A stretch of 64,000 nt of DNA from Climacium dendroides. Lineage: Eukaryota > Streptophyta > Bryopsida > Hypnales > Climaciaceae. The stretch lies in the NCBI GenBank assembly GCA_950106755.1, contig OX467083.1, positions 32,855,029 to 32,919,028 on the forward strand. Direction: 5' to 3'. Position numbers and translations under genes: made by a program. Shown here one piece after another: positions 1 through 11,639 of the stretch (its first letter is position 1; each line of letters opens with the position of its first letter). A model generated the notes under the pieces. It was not told the origin of the DNA and did not search any database. It worked only from the letters and a program-made list of their open reading frames with translations.

Positions 1-1149
1 GTGTTCTCTAAAAATATTTGAGTTAAAAAACATGCCATTTTAGTGCATTTTTAACCTCTTTTAGAAATCATTCCATATTTTATTTGAGTTTGAAAATTTG
101 GGAGTAGAATCCTATAGTCATTAGTAAAAAATGCTCAAAATTTGAAGTTAAAATTATAGTTTATTAGAAACCACTTGTTCACATGTAATCAACGGAGTTT
201 CTATATAGTGCATCCTTTGAAAGTTGTGTCATGGGCAAATATCTTTGTATAAGTATAGATTCTTGCTATTCCAAATTGCTTGCAATGTATATTTGAGGGT
301 TCTACATAGAACTTTGAGGCATATGAAGATGAGTTTTTGTTTTCAAAATGTATAATTGTATATATATGTAGTAGATGAAAAGACTCTATTTATTAAATAT
401 TTGAAGACACCATTCTATTGTTTGCAGCCTAAAAAACATTATCTATGGCTTTCAAGCTAAGTTCCTATTTCCAAGTTAAATTTAAAATATAACTTCTTTG
501 TTGTTCAATCTTGGTCTCTAAACATATAACACATTTTATTTTTGAATCACATGCCATATAATTTTATGTATATACCTTATTTTCTAGTCTTTTTGACTTC
601 TTGTTTAGTAGTCATATATTATATAACTCATCTACTCTTTTATGAATTAGATTTGAAATTTTGGAAAGATGTTAGTACTTAAAAAATAGAAGCAAATGCA
701 ATTAGTTTGAGAATTTTTTTAAAAAGCATGTGAATTAACTACAAAGTTTTGAAGTGGAGGTCATAGGAAAACCTACTTTTAACAATAGACTACCCTACTT
801 GAAGGTCAAATTCGGTAGAAATTAAGTCATTTTTGTAAAAAAAGTGTCACTTGTCATCTTGTGAATGGCATGTGGTAACATGAACCCTTGAGAATTTGAT
901 GTGGAAATTCAATTTTGGCACTCAAACCTTAAAGTAAGGTATATTTGATCAAATGTCCTTGAAATTCAACGAAATGCTTCAATTCTCATTGGTTGCCTCA
1001 AAAAACTCTTTATCTTCCATTGGTTTTCTTTTGAAAATTAGTGTTGACTTAAATTTTTTTTATATTGAAATTGGATTAGTGGGCTAGCTTTGAATATCAC
1101 TAGTTTAGTTGTCCCTAAAAGGACAATGTTGTTGAAGGATATGCCTACC
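1..1149. other. AT-rich intergenic DNA, no gene seen
   Basis: This stretch is strongly AT-rich with long A and T runs and frequent stops in all frames. I see no exon-like sequence, RNA gene or clear terminal repeat in it. Confidence 0.6.
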
Positions 1150-2021
1150 TTAACTCGTAAAGGACTTAGGCCTTTTTTTCTACCAAAAAAGACTCAAAAC
1201 TGCCCTTTCTATAGCAAAGAGTAAAAGAATTTGAAAATTGGTATTTTTGAACATCTAATATTAGGATCTTACACTAACTAGTAGGAGAATGTGTGGAATT
1301 TTTTTTTTTTGAAATTTTGATCACATAGATTGCAAGATATTTGCATTTAAAGGGAAAAAAATATGTTTTTCAACACATTGCAATACTAGAATTTTTGACT
1401 TTGAACCTTCTTAACTTAAATTTTTTGCACTTCAAAGTTTTGAAGTTTACATCTTTATGGTGGGAAATTGAGTTGAGATTCTAGGGGAAAAAAATTCAAA
1501 AAAACTTAATCTTCATTCTTAAAAAACTTGTTAAATAGAAGTAGGTATGAGATAGAAGAAAAATCTAAATTAATAATATTTCTAAAATGTAACTAAAACT
1601 CTCTAATCCCAATGGTCATATTGTTCTAGGAAGCAAACTAAACCATATGGAATTTTATTTAAATTATTTTTTCAAGAAGATGCTCTAATTGACTAAAAAA
1701 CAAGATTGTCCATAACTTTCTCATAACAAATCTAAATGGAATGAATCAAAGCTTTCTATGTAGACAAAAATATAATCTAAAAGAAAAAAATCCAAAAAAT
1801 TCAAATTTTGAATTTTTTTTTGGTTGCCCCCCTCCCCTATTTTGAGCTTATTTGGACATAACTTTTGCTCTCGGGGACCGATTGAAAAAAAAAATTATAT
1901 TCCTATGAAGTTAATCAATTTTTCTATCTTCAAAAAATGTTTCAAAAACCACGACCAAAATTCAACCTGTAGGTATCTGCTTGTCTATCCTCCAAAGGGA
2001 CAATGGTCTTTTAGGGGTTAA
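1150..2021. mobile_element. TTAA-flanked non-autonomous element, copy A
   Basis: TTAA occurs at both ends (1150-1153 and 2018-2021). The left end reads TTAACTCGTAAAGGAC and the right end GGTCTTTTAGGGGTTAA, an imperfect terminal inverted repeat. The interior (for example around 1740-1790) matches copy B at about 2990-3030 in the same orientation and copies C and D in the opposite orientation. There is no transposase-sized frame. TTAA targets with CCC-type ends are typical of piggyBac-superfamily elements; that assignment is an inference. Confidence 0.65.
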
Positions 2022-2301
2022 CTCTTAAGGCTAGCTAAAATCTAAAACTCCATTGTTAACATTTTAAAGAGATTATTGCATGTGCAAGCCAAATATCATT
2101 GAAAAAATGGATTTGTATGAGAGTCTTCTTGAATCTAGTTTCCTATTGGAATTTTTTGGTATAGATTTCCCTATTTGAAATGCTATAATTTTTTTTGAAC
2201 ATGGGGCCAAATTTGTCACAAAAAGAAAGCAAAAAAAAATTTAAGAAAAAAAGTGAAATTAACTTTTGCAAAAGCCTTCCCAAACCAAAGTTTTCCGGAA
2301 T

Positions 2302-3283
2302 TTAATCCCTAAAGTTCCAAGGCCTCTGTTCTACCAAAAACCACTCAAAATTGTCATTTCTATAGTAAAGAGCAAAAAGAAATTTGAATATTTTTTTTGC
2401 ATATCTAACTATAGTATTTTGTACTTGAATAGTATAAGAATGTGTGGAAGAAATTTCACCATATGTGTGGAAGAAATGTGTGGAAGAACTTTGACCATAT
2501 AAATTGCAAGAGATTTGTGTTTAAAATGAAGGAAACAAGTTTTTTGTACCTTATTCAACTACATTTTGTACTACATTTTGTACCTTGTACCTACATTTTT
2601 TTGGCTTTGAACCTTCATAACTTATAGCTTTTATTCTACTAATTTTGAATTTCTAATTTTATATAGTAAAAAATTGAATTGAAAATTTAGGAATTAAAAT
2701 AATAAAAAACACGCTTAGTTTTCACTCGTTAAAAATTGTTAAGTAGAAGTAGGCTTGAGATTGAAAGAAAATCTAAATTGTTAATAGCTCTAAGATGAAA
2801 TTGAAATACACTTATTTCAACAATGAGATTGTTCTATCAAGAGATTTTAACCTTATGAAACTTTTTTTTTAAATTGTGAAAATTGAGGTTGGAAATGAGT
2901 CCTGTAAATTATTTTTCCAAGAAGATGCTTTAGTTGTCTGAAAAACAAGATTGTCCATAATTTTCATATAACAAATCCAAATGGAATAAATCAAATCTTC
3001 CAATGTACATAAAAATATAATCTATACAAAAAATAACCTTAATTCACTTTAAGTTTTTTTGAAGGTTTTTTTGTCCTCCAAACTAAAAAAAAAAAGGGCT
3101 TTTTGTGCCATAACCTTTCCTCTTGGGCTCCAATTGAAATTAAAATAATACATTTGAAAAGCTAATGTGTTTTTCTATCCTCATTCAAAGAAATTCAAAA
3201 AATCAAGACAAATATTGAGACCATAAAAGCCTGCCCAAAATCCATTTTGTCCTTTGAGGCAACAATGGGACTTTGGAGGTTCA
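2302..3283. mobile_element. TTAA-family non-autonomous element, copy B
   Basis: The left end at 2302 reads TTAATCCCTAAAGTTCC. The right end near 3270 reads GGGACTTTGGAGGTTCA, so the terminal TTAA has decayed to TTCA. The internal sequence aligns with copy A: the ACC(A)CTCAAAA segment, AGAATGTGTGGAA, and the segment around 2990 matching 1741. The two copies together look like a 1.15-kb direct repeat. No coding capacity is visible. Confidence 0.55.
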
Positions 3284-3287
3284 TATA

Positions 3288-3579
3288 AGGTAGGTGGCTC
3301 TTAAACCGACCCTTTAAGAGCTGATTGCAATTTTGGGACAGCTAAACATCTCAAAACAATTTTCAGTGAATTTCGGTAGGAAGTAGAAAGGAATAGGCAT
3401 CTAATCCAAGTCGTTTCATATTTTTTGGACCTTTGTGGAATTAGTTACAAAATTTTGAAGTTGAAACGCAGTGGTTTCTAAAACCGACTCCCTTCTGAAA
3501 TGTACGCAGCTAATACATTTCAGAAGTAAAATGTACCAGATCGGTTTTAGAACCAGGTCAGTTTAAGAGCCACCTACCT
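3288..3579. mobile_element. TA-flanked MITE (Stowaway/mariner-like)
   Basis: The left terminus AGGTAGGTGGCTCTTAAAC is repeated inverted at the right end (about 3557-3579) over about 24 bp with one mismatch. TA lies directly outside both ends (3286-3287, 3580-3581), as for Tc1/mariner-type insertions. It sits against the right end of TTAA copy B. It has no coding potential and also holds an internal short palindrome near 3490-3530. Confidence 0.65.
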
Positions 3580-3599
3580 TACCTCTAGAAAACATTTTT

Positions 3600-6269
3600 T
3601 TTTCCAAATTTGAACTCTGTAATCTTGCAATATGTGGGGTCAAAAAACTTTAGGAGTTAAGGACAAATAAATTGTCTCCAACACCCTCTTAGGCTCTTAT
3701 CACAAATGTACCACCCCAGGAATCCTGATTGGCTCCCATTCAAAATTTAACATCTTGTACTGTAAACAGTCTAGAAAGAAGAGTGTTATGAATAGGACCA
3801 ACACTTTTTTAGGTGAAATGTCGCCAGTTCTGACAAATACCCTGATGTCCCTCCAAATTTAATGCAATGGCATGTTGCTGGGAACATAAGTTGTACACTT
3901 AAAAAAAAAAGACATTGAATAGGACAATCCACAAAAGAAGAAAGGAGCTGCTCAGTCAAATTAGTCCTGTCCCAAATTTTAAGGTGGAGGCACCCATTAC
4001 GAACAAGTGTCCCATAGGCAATCAGTAGGGTGTCTCAAATTCAAGAGAGGGTGGGACTCATTTGCATTGATTTGGAATTCAAAGAAATTGGGTTCTGTAA
4101 CCAATGTGGTTCCGACATCGCTACAAAACTTGTGCCCCCTTTTGTGTGCCAGAGTTACCTACAAGTACTCTCCCAGTGATTGATTTTGTGAGACTCTAGA
4201 CATTGGACATGGGTCAAGCCCAACTTCAGGCTTTCATAATTCGTAGTAATTTCAGTTCAAGCTGTAAACTCACCAAACTTTTTACTGCAGCACCATTTCT
4301 ATCAGTAAATATTTGCTTCACCCAATACTGCTGCAGATCATATCCACTGTGGCTTAAGTTATTGGTTATGGGTGACTTCACCTTATCTCTTTATGTAGTA
4401 GCAAACAAAAAAGGTAAGTAAGCTTGTACCCATGTACTTGTTTGACAGAGATTTCAATTCATCTATTTTAAAGCTAAATGACTTGCTCAAGGGAAAAGCC
4501 AAAGATGGGAAGGGGACAGACAATTCTATTGCTTCATAATGTGATTGAAATGTGCAACCTACCACTAAATTACTGCATGGGAACAACTACAGTTCAGTAC
4601 TTTATGTCAATCTGAAGCTCACATCAATAGTGGAAAGATGGTCCATGTAAGGTAGTTGACCCATTTCCAACCACTTAAGCAATTACGCATATTTGGAGTT
4701 CAGGTTTTTTGAGTGAGGAATTTCTCCCATATACAGAAATAGAGTTTGGAAAGACTGTATGTTTTTCCAGAATTTTATTATATAAAATGTAATTAATATA
4801 AAATTTCTTAATAAAGGATTCTCTTTGACCTATAATGGTGATATAGACCTCTCTATTTTTTGACTATAAGTTGATTGCAAAATAGACTAAGGGTTGGTTG
4901 CCATATTGATAGCCTTACAACCAATCATAATGCACCACAACTACTCCTTGAACTCCACCACCACTTCATAGAAAGAAAGCACAACCTCATAAAAAGAAAG
5001 CAACCTATAGATTGGAAATGGGTGATGGTTGAAAATGGGTCGGCTACTATAGACCAAGGAAATGATCCATAAAAAAAAAAAAAAAAAAGACCCACATGTA
5101 TACATCAAAATATGACCAATTGAAGTAGAAGCACCCATTCCTATGAATTTAAAAAAGAATTAGTTTTTAATTTTTAAAACACATGGACAATTTCTATTGA
5201 TAGGGAAAAAAGTACATAGAACCATGGAGGAACAAGTCCCTGGCAAAAAAATATTTTAATTTTTCAAAATCTAAGAGCAAACAACTCATGCAAACAATTC
5301 AAAGGAAACTGGGGACCAGACACTAAAGCTAGAGGACAGGCCAAAAGCCAAGCACCCAAGCAAGCTAATACACATGCTAAATAACATGTTCGTCAACACA
5401 ACATCAACACCTTGGAAACTTTGGGAAAAGTTGTCACATTCTTGTGAATTTAATCCTTAAACATCTAGAGTCTTTTCTAGAATTGACAATTTGGAAAAAA
5501 TCATTATGAAGTACTATTTGGAAGTATATTTTGGAATTGATATACAAATGAAAATTTTAGAAAACTTCCATGTTTATAGTTTTAGAAATATGTATTCCAG
5601 TAATACAAAATCCAATCGATAAATAGGATTTGAACTTAAAAAGTACCACCACAAATTAGGATGACTTTCATCCAAGCATCAACAAAAATATGAATTTCTT
5701 CATCCTCTAGATATTGAATGTTGCAGCACTTTAGGGTTAAGCAATTCAACATAGTTGGAGGTACCTTTGGCTACAAAAAATATTTTTACAGTATTGGGAA
5801 TTAAAAATTCTTAATTTTCAGAAAACAAATTGAAATAAGGCATCTATTTTTTGTAAATTTTCAAAAGAGAGCTCTCTAGGGCACCTTGAACAACACTCTA
5901 GTAAAGTTGGTTTGATTTTTATATGGAAATCTTTAAAAATTAGCACCCACCAACCATAGTTAAGCATAGGGATGGTTTTAAGATACTTAGAGGAACAAGG
6001 AGAGAACTCTATAGTGAATTAATGGGTACATAGACTTAAATGGGTGCTTCTACCTTAGATTAGTTTGTGTGACTAGCTTTTTTGTGGGTCATGTTTCTAG
6101 TCTACATATACTAAATTTCCAAGGTTTTGACACTAAATTGATAGAAGATGGTTTGCAAAATTTTAAGGAATTGAGTTTGTAGGATCAGTATGCTACATCT
6201 ACATGGTAATCCTCCCTCCATTTCTAATTGAAATGATCTTCCAGTTGAACAAAAGGTTTGGGACAAAAA
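3600..6269. other. AT-rich intergenic DNA without recognisable gene
   Basis: Base composition is a little less extreme around 3650-4700, but open frames stay below about 75 codons and none resembles a known protein. No clear RNA gene or terminal repeat was found. Confidence 0.5.
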
Positions 6270-7224
6270 TTGACCCCTAAAGGACCAAGCCAAAATGGTG
6301 TTTTTTGGCAATATAGCGATTTTGGGCAGCTCACTATGAATGGAATTTTCATTTTTTTTCATTGAAATTTTCACACAACATGTGTCCAAGGAGTAGCTTT
6401 AAGGTCCAATAATTTTCATAACTTTTGACCACATGGTTAAAAAGTTATTGTATGATATGTAGTTTTCTTTGTTCTACGGGCAGTCTGGGCAGAAAAAAAC
6501 TTCTTTAAAAATCACTTTAAAAAAAAATAAAAATTAGAAATTGTTTATTTAGATTTATTTATACATGGATACCTTTAAAACATTCCATTTTGATTAATGA
6601 GATGAAAGTTATGAGGAGTTTTAGTTGTGGGTAGTTTGAAGGTAGTTATGAAATCTATACTCTAAAATAAACTTCAAAGTCCTTTATTTAACTCAATTTT
6701 TAATATTTTTGGAAAAAAATAAAATAATTGGATGTAGATTGTATATTAAAACATTAAAACCATTGGGATTGGTATTTTTCAATTTCATAAATAAATTGTT
6801 AACAATTTTGCATTTTGAATCATTTTCTATTTCTTTCAACTTTCTATTTTTTCCTATATGTTGTACAATTTCAAATGATTTGAAAATTTTCAAGCATGTA
6901 TCCAACTTGATTTGAAGAATGAATCCAAAGAGTGACCACCATTTTGGACATTTTTTCATAATGATCTGACCTTAAGAAGTGCAGCTGCCCGAGTTTTTGC
7001 AGAAACAAAAAAAAGGGTTTTTGTTATTTCAAATGCTAATATCTTGCAATCTACACAATGAAAATTTTGAAAATTTTTCTACATATTCTCAAACTAAATT
7101 AATATAAGATCCTACAGTTAGATGTATCAAAAATGATTTTTTTCAAAAATTTGGTACTTGTACTAGAGATGGCAGTTTTGGAGCATTTTTGGTGAACACA
7201 TAGTCAAAATCCTACAGGGGTTAA
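6270..7224. mobile_element. TTAA-family non-autonomous element, copy C
   Basis: The left end reads TTGACCCCTAAAGGACC (first base of the TTAA-like site at 6270) and the right end CCTACAGGGGTTAA (7211-7224). The interior is the reverse orientation of copies A and B: the ACATTCCATTTTGATTAATG stretch near 6580 is the complement of the segment near 1735. Length is 955 bp, like copies A and B. No coding frame. Confidence 0.6.
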
Positions 7225-7270
7225 AATTACCATTATATCTAACTCCATCTCTAAGTAATTTAAGGAAGGA

Positions 7271-7393
7271 ATATCATAAACTGTGTTAATACCATAAATA
7301 ATTTCAATGTACCTACTCTTGTCATTTACGCCTTGAAATGACAAGAACATATACATTGAAACCGGTTATGGTGCCATCACAGTTTATAGTATT
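7271..7393. repeat. Imperfect hairpin, about 58-bp arms
   Basis: ATAAACTGTG, ACCATAA, TTTCAATGTA and TCTTGTCATTT in the left arm reappear in inverted order in the right arm, with bulges and mismatches, around a very short loop near 7329-7333. The shape resembles a miRNA-type precursor or a fold-back MITE; nothing shows which. Confidence 0.55.
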
Positions 7394-7395
7394 TC

Positions 7396-7648
7396 TACAC
7401 TAAATAGTGAAATTAGTTTGCCTAAACAATTAGGTTGCCTTACTCAGGAGAGTTGCCTCATGACTCACCACTAGTCCAGATGGAGGCACAAGCAATTCTC
7501 TAAACCCTAGCCATGAACCAGTGCACCAACCCATGCAACACACATGGTTCCTACATTACTGCATCCATCCACACTAACTGTACATATTTATATAGTGTGG
7601 AATGTCGAGAATTTAGTGTGGGGCAACCTAATTTCACTATTTAGTGTA
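7396..7648. mobile_element. TA-flanked MITE with TACACTAAATAGTG ends
   Basis: The left end TACACTAAATAGTGAAATTA is found inverted at the right end (7623-7648), continuing to about 26 bp with one mismatch (GTTTGCC versus GGTTGCC). TA bounds both ends. It is short, non-coding and Stowaway-like. Confidence 0.6.
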
Positions 7649-7649
7649 C

Positions 7650-8368
7650 CTTATTTCAAGGAAGTTGTTGTTATCCATTCAAAGAATCTTCAAGTACTGT
7701 ACAGAAATAGACATTTTTGAGCAACCAAAAGATCATTTTGGGACAGAGGGAGTAGTGACTTTAACTTCACGTTCTAAAGTGGGCCGGGGTGAACTGAGTC
7801 AACTGACCCCTTGCTTGTCGATCAAAAATTAAAACCCTGAATTTTTTTTTATTTGCCACACATGATAAAATTTGCAAATTCTAAATTGAAGTTCCAAAGT
7901 GAGTGTACGTTCCAAACTGTTGTAGGCTTAATTGTAAAGTGCTGGAAGGAGTGAATTTCAATGTGTAGAACTGGCAGCTGAAAGTGCAGATTGTACCCTA
8001 CAAGGAAACTTAGCAGTTCCCAAATTCCTTTTGACCTCCTTCCGACAGACAGATCGGTCGTACGGGTCTCCAATGAAAAAACTGACCTATTGCACACCAA
8101 CCCATGGTCAACCTCAACCCATACCCAACCTGTAGGGGGCATTGTTTCCATCGAGGGCTAAATCAGATTTCCAACTGAAGCTAGGAATGTGTTTTTTAAT
8201 CTCTTGTTCAAGGTTGGGACTAATAAGATCATGACATGTGTCCCAAAGTAGTGAGCAACAAAGTAGGAAGTAGTGAGCTGAAAGTAGGAAGTTGCGAGTA
8301 GAAAGTAGTTCGTGAATGATCAGAATTGGAAGACTCTAAACTTACATTGGCTATGGGCTTTGAGCACT
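7650..8368. other. Intergenic DNA, no gene recognised
   Basis: A somewhat more GC-balanced patch (about 7740-8150) carries a 100-codon frame on the minus strand. It shows no recognisable domain and no supporting splice structure, so no gene is called. Confidence 0.4.
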
Positions 8369-8919
8369 TTAACCCCTAAAGTCCTAGTGTCCCTATGGGG
8401 GACAAAATGGATTTCAGGCAGGCTCCTATGATCTCAAGATAGAAAAACTTAAGAGCTTTCTAGAAATATAATTTTTATTTCAATCGGTGCTCGGGAACAA
8501 AAGTTATGCCACAATAACCTCAAAATGGGGAAGACCGGGCAGCAAAAAAAATCCACAAAAAATTTAGATATTTTTTAAAATATTTTTGTTCTTGTATATT
8601 ATATTTTTTGTGGATATGAAGCTTTGATTCATTCCATATGGATTAGAGATGTGAAAGTTATGGAGCTTCTTGTTTTGTGGGCAATCATAGTGACTTCTTG
8701 AAAGATATTTTTTCTATCACTTTGAATGCTAATGTCTTTCAATCTATATGGTCAAAAATCACCAAAAAATTATCATATGATTTAAGACAAGTGTAGAACA
8801 AGATCCTATAGTTAGATTCTAAAAAATATTTTAAAAAATTTATTTTGTAGGTGATTGTAGTAGAAGTGGTAGTTTTAAGTGGTTTTGGTAGATAATGGCC
8901 ATGGGACTTTAGGGGTTAA
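8369..8919. mobile_element. TTAA-flanked non-autonomous element, copy D (best preserved ends)
   Basis: Both ends are intact: TTAACCCCTAAAGTCC at 8369 and GGACTTTAGGGGTTAA ending at 8919. This is a perfect 12-bp terminal inverted repeat inside a duplicated TTAA. The interior (GATTCATTCCATATGGATTAG near 8628) is the complement of copy A near 1725-1750, so this is the same family with an internal deletion (551 bp). It defines the family termini. Confidence 0.75.
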
Positions 8920-9884
8920 TTGGGGTTCCCAAAGTTTATAGTAATTTCAATTTTGGCAATAAATTTACAAAAATTAAAAATCCCATATTTGATATTTCCT
9001 ATCTTTCTACATGGGAAAAATTCGTCACACCTTAATCTATTGATGATCTACTAACTACAAAATCCCTTAAGTGATTGGGTATGGGTACATTAGTTACCTT
9101 AGAGATTCATTTGGAATTTTTTTATTCTCTTCTCTTAACCCATAAAGGACAGAGCCTATAATCTTGATGTTGTCAAAACTTTCAAAGGACGCTACATGCC
9201 TAAAGGGCAAGACAATTTGTTGCATAAGAGGCTTGAAATCCTCGCTTGTGATTAGACAAAAGGCTAAAATTTGTGCAATTGCCTTCAAGAAAAAAATGAC
9301 CTGGCCTTTACAATATCTTTTGCTTTCTGTATTCTATTACTTCACTAAATATGGGTTTATGAAACTTTTTAATTTTAAATTTGTTGGTTGGTTTTCTTTA
9401 GTTTCTAGTGAGATGAATCACATATCTTGTAGAAGTTATAAAAATCTCAAGCTTTTGTTGCAAAGATTTGAATTACCGGGAAGATTGAAATAGTTTTGAA
9501 TTTTTGAAGAAATGTGAAGTGATATTCATATCAAATATCAAATATGCTTAAAAAATCTATAAAAGAATTTCCAAAGGTACATACAATAGCATAGAACATC
9601 AATTGAGTGTGTTGGAATCAAAATTGTTTGAAGTCCTAAGTATTGTATCGTATATAATATGAAGAGAATACCACTAAATGAAAGCATCTTTATGTGCTCA
9701 TTTTGTTTGAAGTACCCTAAAGATATGTATTTTGACTTTTAAACCAATTTTTTGACATATATTTATCATATTATATAGTACACAAGAAAATTTGGGACTC
9801 AAAGTTGGAACTTTGGTCTTTACACAAAAAAACTCCAAAACCCATAATCAATGTAGTTTCTACATCTAATGCAGTTTCTACATC
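8920..9884. other. AT-rich intergenic DNA with one orphan TTAA-family end
   Basis: TTAACCCATAAAGGAC at 9135 looks like one terminus of the TTAA element family, but no matching opposite end was found. The rest is non-coding by appearance. Confidence 0.4.
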
Positions 9885-9925
9885 TTTTGAGCTCATTGTG
9901 ACAAACTGTCACAATGAGCTCAAAA
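9885..9925. repeat. Perfect 19-bp-arm palindrome
   Basis: TTTTGAGCTCATTGTGACA is followed by the 3-nt loop AAC and then its exact complement. The right arm starts the GAGCTC-anchored repeat array described next. Confidence 0.8.
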
Positions 9926-10110
9926 AAATAATTTAAATTAAATTTTGATACCCTCCTATGAGCTCAAAAAAATAATTTAAATTGATTTACACACACCGCT
10001 GAGCTCAAAAAATAAATTTTAAATAATTTTTTTCATATACACCGACCCTGGTGAACTCAAAAAAAACAATTTAAAATAAAAAATTTCATTACCCCCTTTC
10101 ATTCCACTTC
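9915..10110. repeat. Degenerate tandem array anchored on GAGCTCAAAA
   Basis: Four successive units of about 40-60 bp start with GAGCTCAAAAAAATAATTTA or a degraded form (about 9916, 9960, 10000, 10051). Each ends in a short pyrimidine-rich spacer. No coding meaning is apparent. Confidence 0.55.
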
Positions 10111-10144
10111 TTTGTAGTTTTCAAGTAGGCGTGGGGATGCCAAT

Positions 10145-10305
10145 CGATATGGAATATATCCCGTATCTCCATCCATATCCTGTATCTGTATTGTATCCAT
10201 ATCTATATCCATATCTTGTATATGTATTGTATCATATCTGTATCAAATTGTACTATATCTGTATCAAATTGTACTATATCTGTATTGTACTGTATTCGTA
10301 TCAAG
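10145..10305. repeat. Pyrimidine/purine minisatellite (TGTATC-rich)
   Basis: The block is built from variants of CCATATC, TGTATC and TGTATTGTATC. It includes two adjacent 21-bp units of the type CTGTATCAAATTGTACTATAT (about 10239-10280). It is low-complexity; the apparent open frame across it is a by-product of the repeats. Confidence 0.65.
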
Positions 10306-10669
10306 ATCCTAAGGCTCTTGTTTTTCCTCAACGGGATGCTTCATCGACAGTTGGGAGAAGGGTCATTAATATTTTTTTGAATCCAATCAATGGTTGAGGT
10401 TTTTCGAAGGGGGGGGGGCGCAACTAATACAATAGAACACATCTTTTTGGTACATTGTGTCATAAAATACTTATATTCACCTTCTACAACCCAAGAAATT
10501 GAACTGCAACAACTTCTAATATATTATAGGCTGTCAAACTAAATATGCATAACTTCTCATTGTTGACCGAAGGGAGGAGCTATTCTTGTTCATATGAACT
10601 CTAGTGTAGTTATTTTAACTCCCTACATGTTTGCAATGGTAATCCAGAAGTGTCCTTCAAAATAGTGGA

Positions 10670-10910
10670 ATGCCATATTTAACTACTTTTGGACTTTGCA
10701 AAGTCCAAAATTGGTAAAGGGACATCTAAGACAGTTGTGGATTTTGATTTCTATAGATTTTAGGAATCTAGATATGATATAGATTTTGGACTAGGTGGTT
10801 TGAAAAATGTACAACAAGTTTAGATTTTAGATATCTATGACAACCGGAGATCTCCCGTTGGACAAAGTCCAAAATTTCCTGAAAAGTCTAAAAGTAGTTA
10901 AATATGGCAT
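10670..10910. mobile_element. MITE with ATGCCATATTTAACTACTTT ends
   Basis: The 24-25 bp left terminus (from 10670) is repeated inverted at 10886-10910 with one mismatch. TGGA lies directly outside both ends, a possible 4-bp target duplication. A second inner inverted segment (GGACTTTGCAAAGTCC, near 10691) also pairs with 10859-10873. The element is 241 bp and non-coding. Confidence 0.6.
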
Positions 10911-11398
10911 TGGAATAATGAATGAATCTTTTGCCATGTGTAGAACCCGCATAGTGACATTCGTCGAGGTTGTAAAGCCCAGACATTTCAATCCAATTTC
11001 AAACCTTTCCAATCCCAATTCTACACTTGAGTTACAATAATGCTAACCCTTTATAGTTTCCGCTACATTATGATGCAATAGGGCTTGATTGGAACCAAAA
11101 GTAAGCGTTTGCAATTTTGGTCAAAGATTTGCATACCTTAGTAATAAGAATCATGCTCAAATGCTCATTGGCACGCTCTTCAGTGTGGATACTAAAGATG
11201 TTATTACTGCAGAACTAAAACATTATAATGAATTGAAAATATTGTAATGAATTGAAAGTAAGCTTACATTGAGTGTTTTGGTAATTTTGTGCAGACATAT
11301 CATTCAGTTGTAGGCTCTTTTGCAGGACAGATGGTTCTTGTGTACTATCCAATGCAAGTCCTTCATTTGCGATGCAGCCATTGCAAATGCCTGCACCC

Positions 11399-11633
11399 TT
11401 AACCCTGAAAGGACGGATTGGTGATGGTGAAAATCATCCCTTTGGTACCTTGTGAATCATTTGCTTTAAAAAAAAAAAAGTATTCATTGGAGGTCAAACT
11501 CATATATATGAGATCTCTGCTTTTTGCACAAAATTTCAAGGATGAAGATTTATACTTCTATCCTACGTATGGAAGAAATAATTCTCTATCATTCATCGGC
11601 CGAAAAACGGCCGTAGTGGCCTTTAAGGATTAA
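11399..11633. mobile_element. TTAA-flanked element, short subfamily copy F
   Basis: Ends are TTAACCCTGAAAGGACGG (11399) and GTGGCCTTTAAGGATTAA (to 11633). The interior (AATCATCCCTTTGGTAC, CATTGGAGGTCAAACTC) is clearly related to the copy at 35443-35657 but not to copies A-D. This makes it a second subfamily sharing the same termini. Confidence 0.65.
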
Positions 11634-11639
11634 TAACAA

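Noticed and set aside
7849..8151. A 100-codon minus-strand frame in intergenic DNA.
   Set aside because: No family similarity, no splice partners, and flanked by transposable elements.
9885..10305. Repeat arrays considered as CRISPR.
   Set aside because: Units are degenerate, spacers are not uniform, and the DNA is clearly nuclear eukaryotic.
10131..10397. An 88-codon open frame rich in Tyr, Pro and Leu.
   Set aside because: It is read through a TGTATC/CCATATC minisatellite; composition follows the repeat, not a protein.
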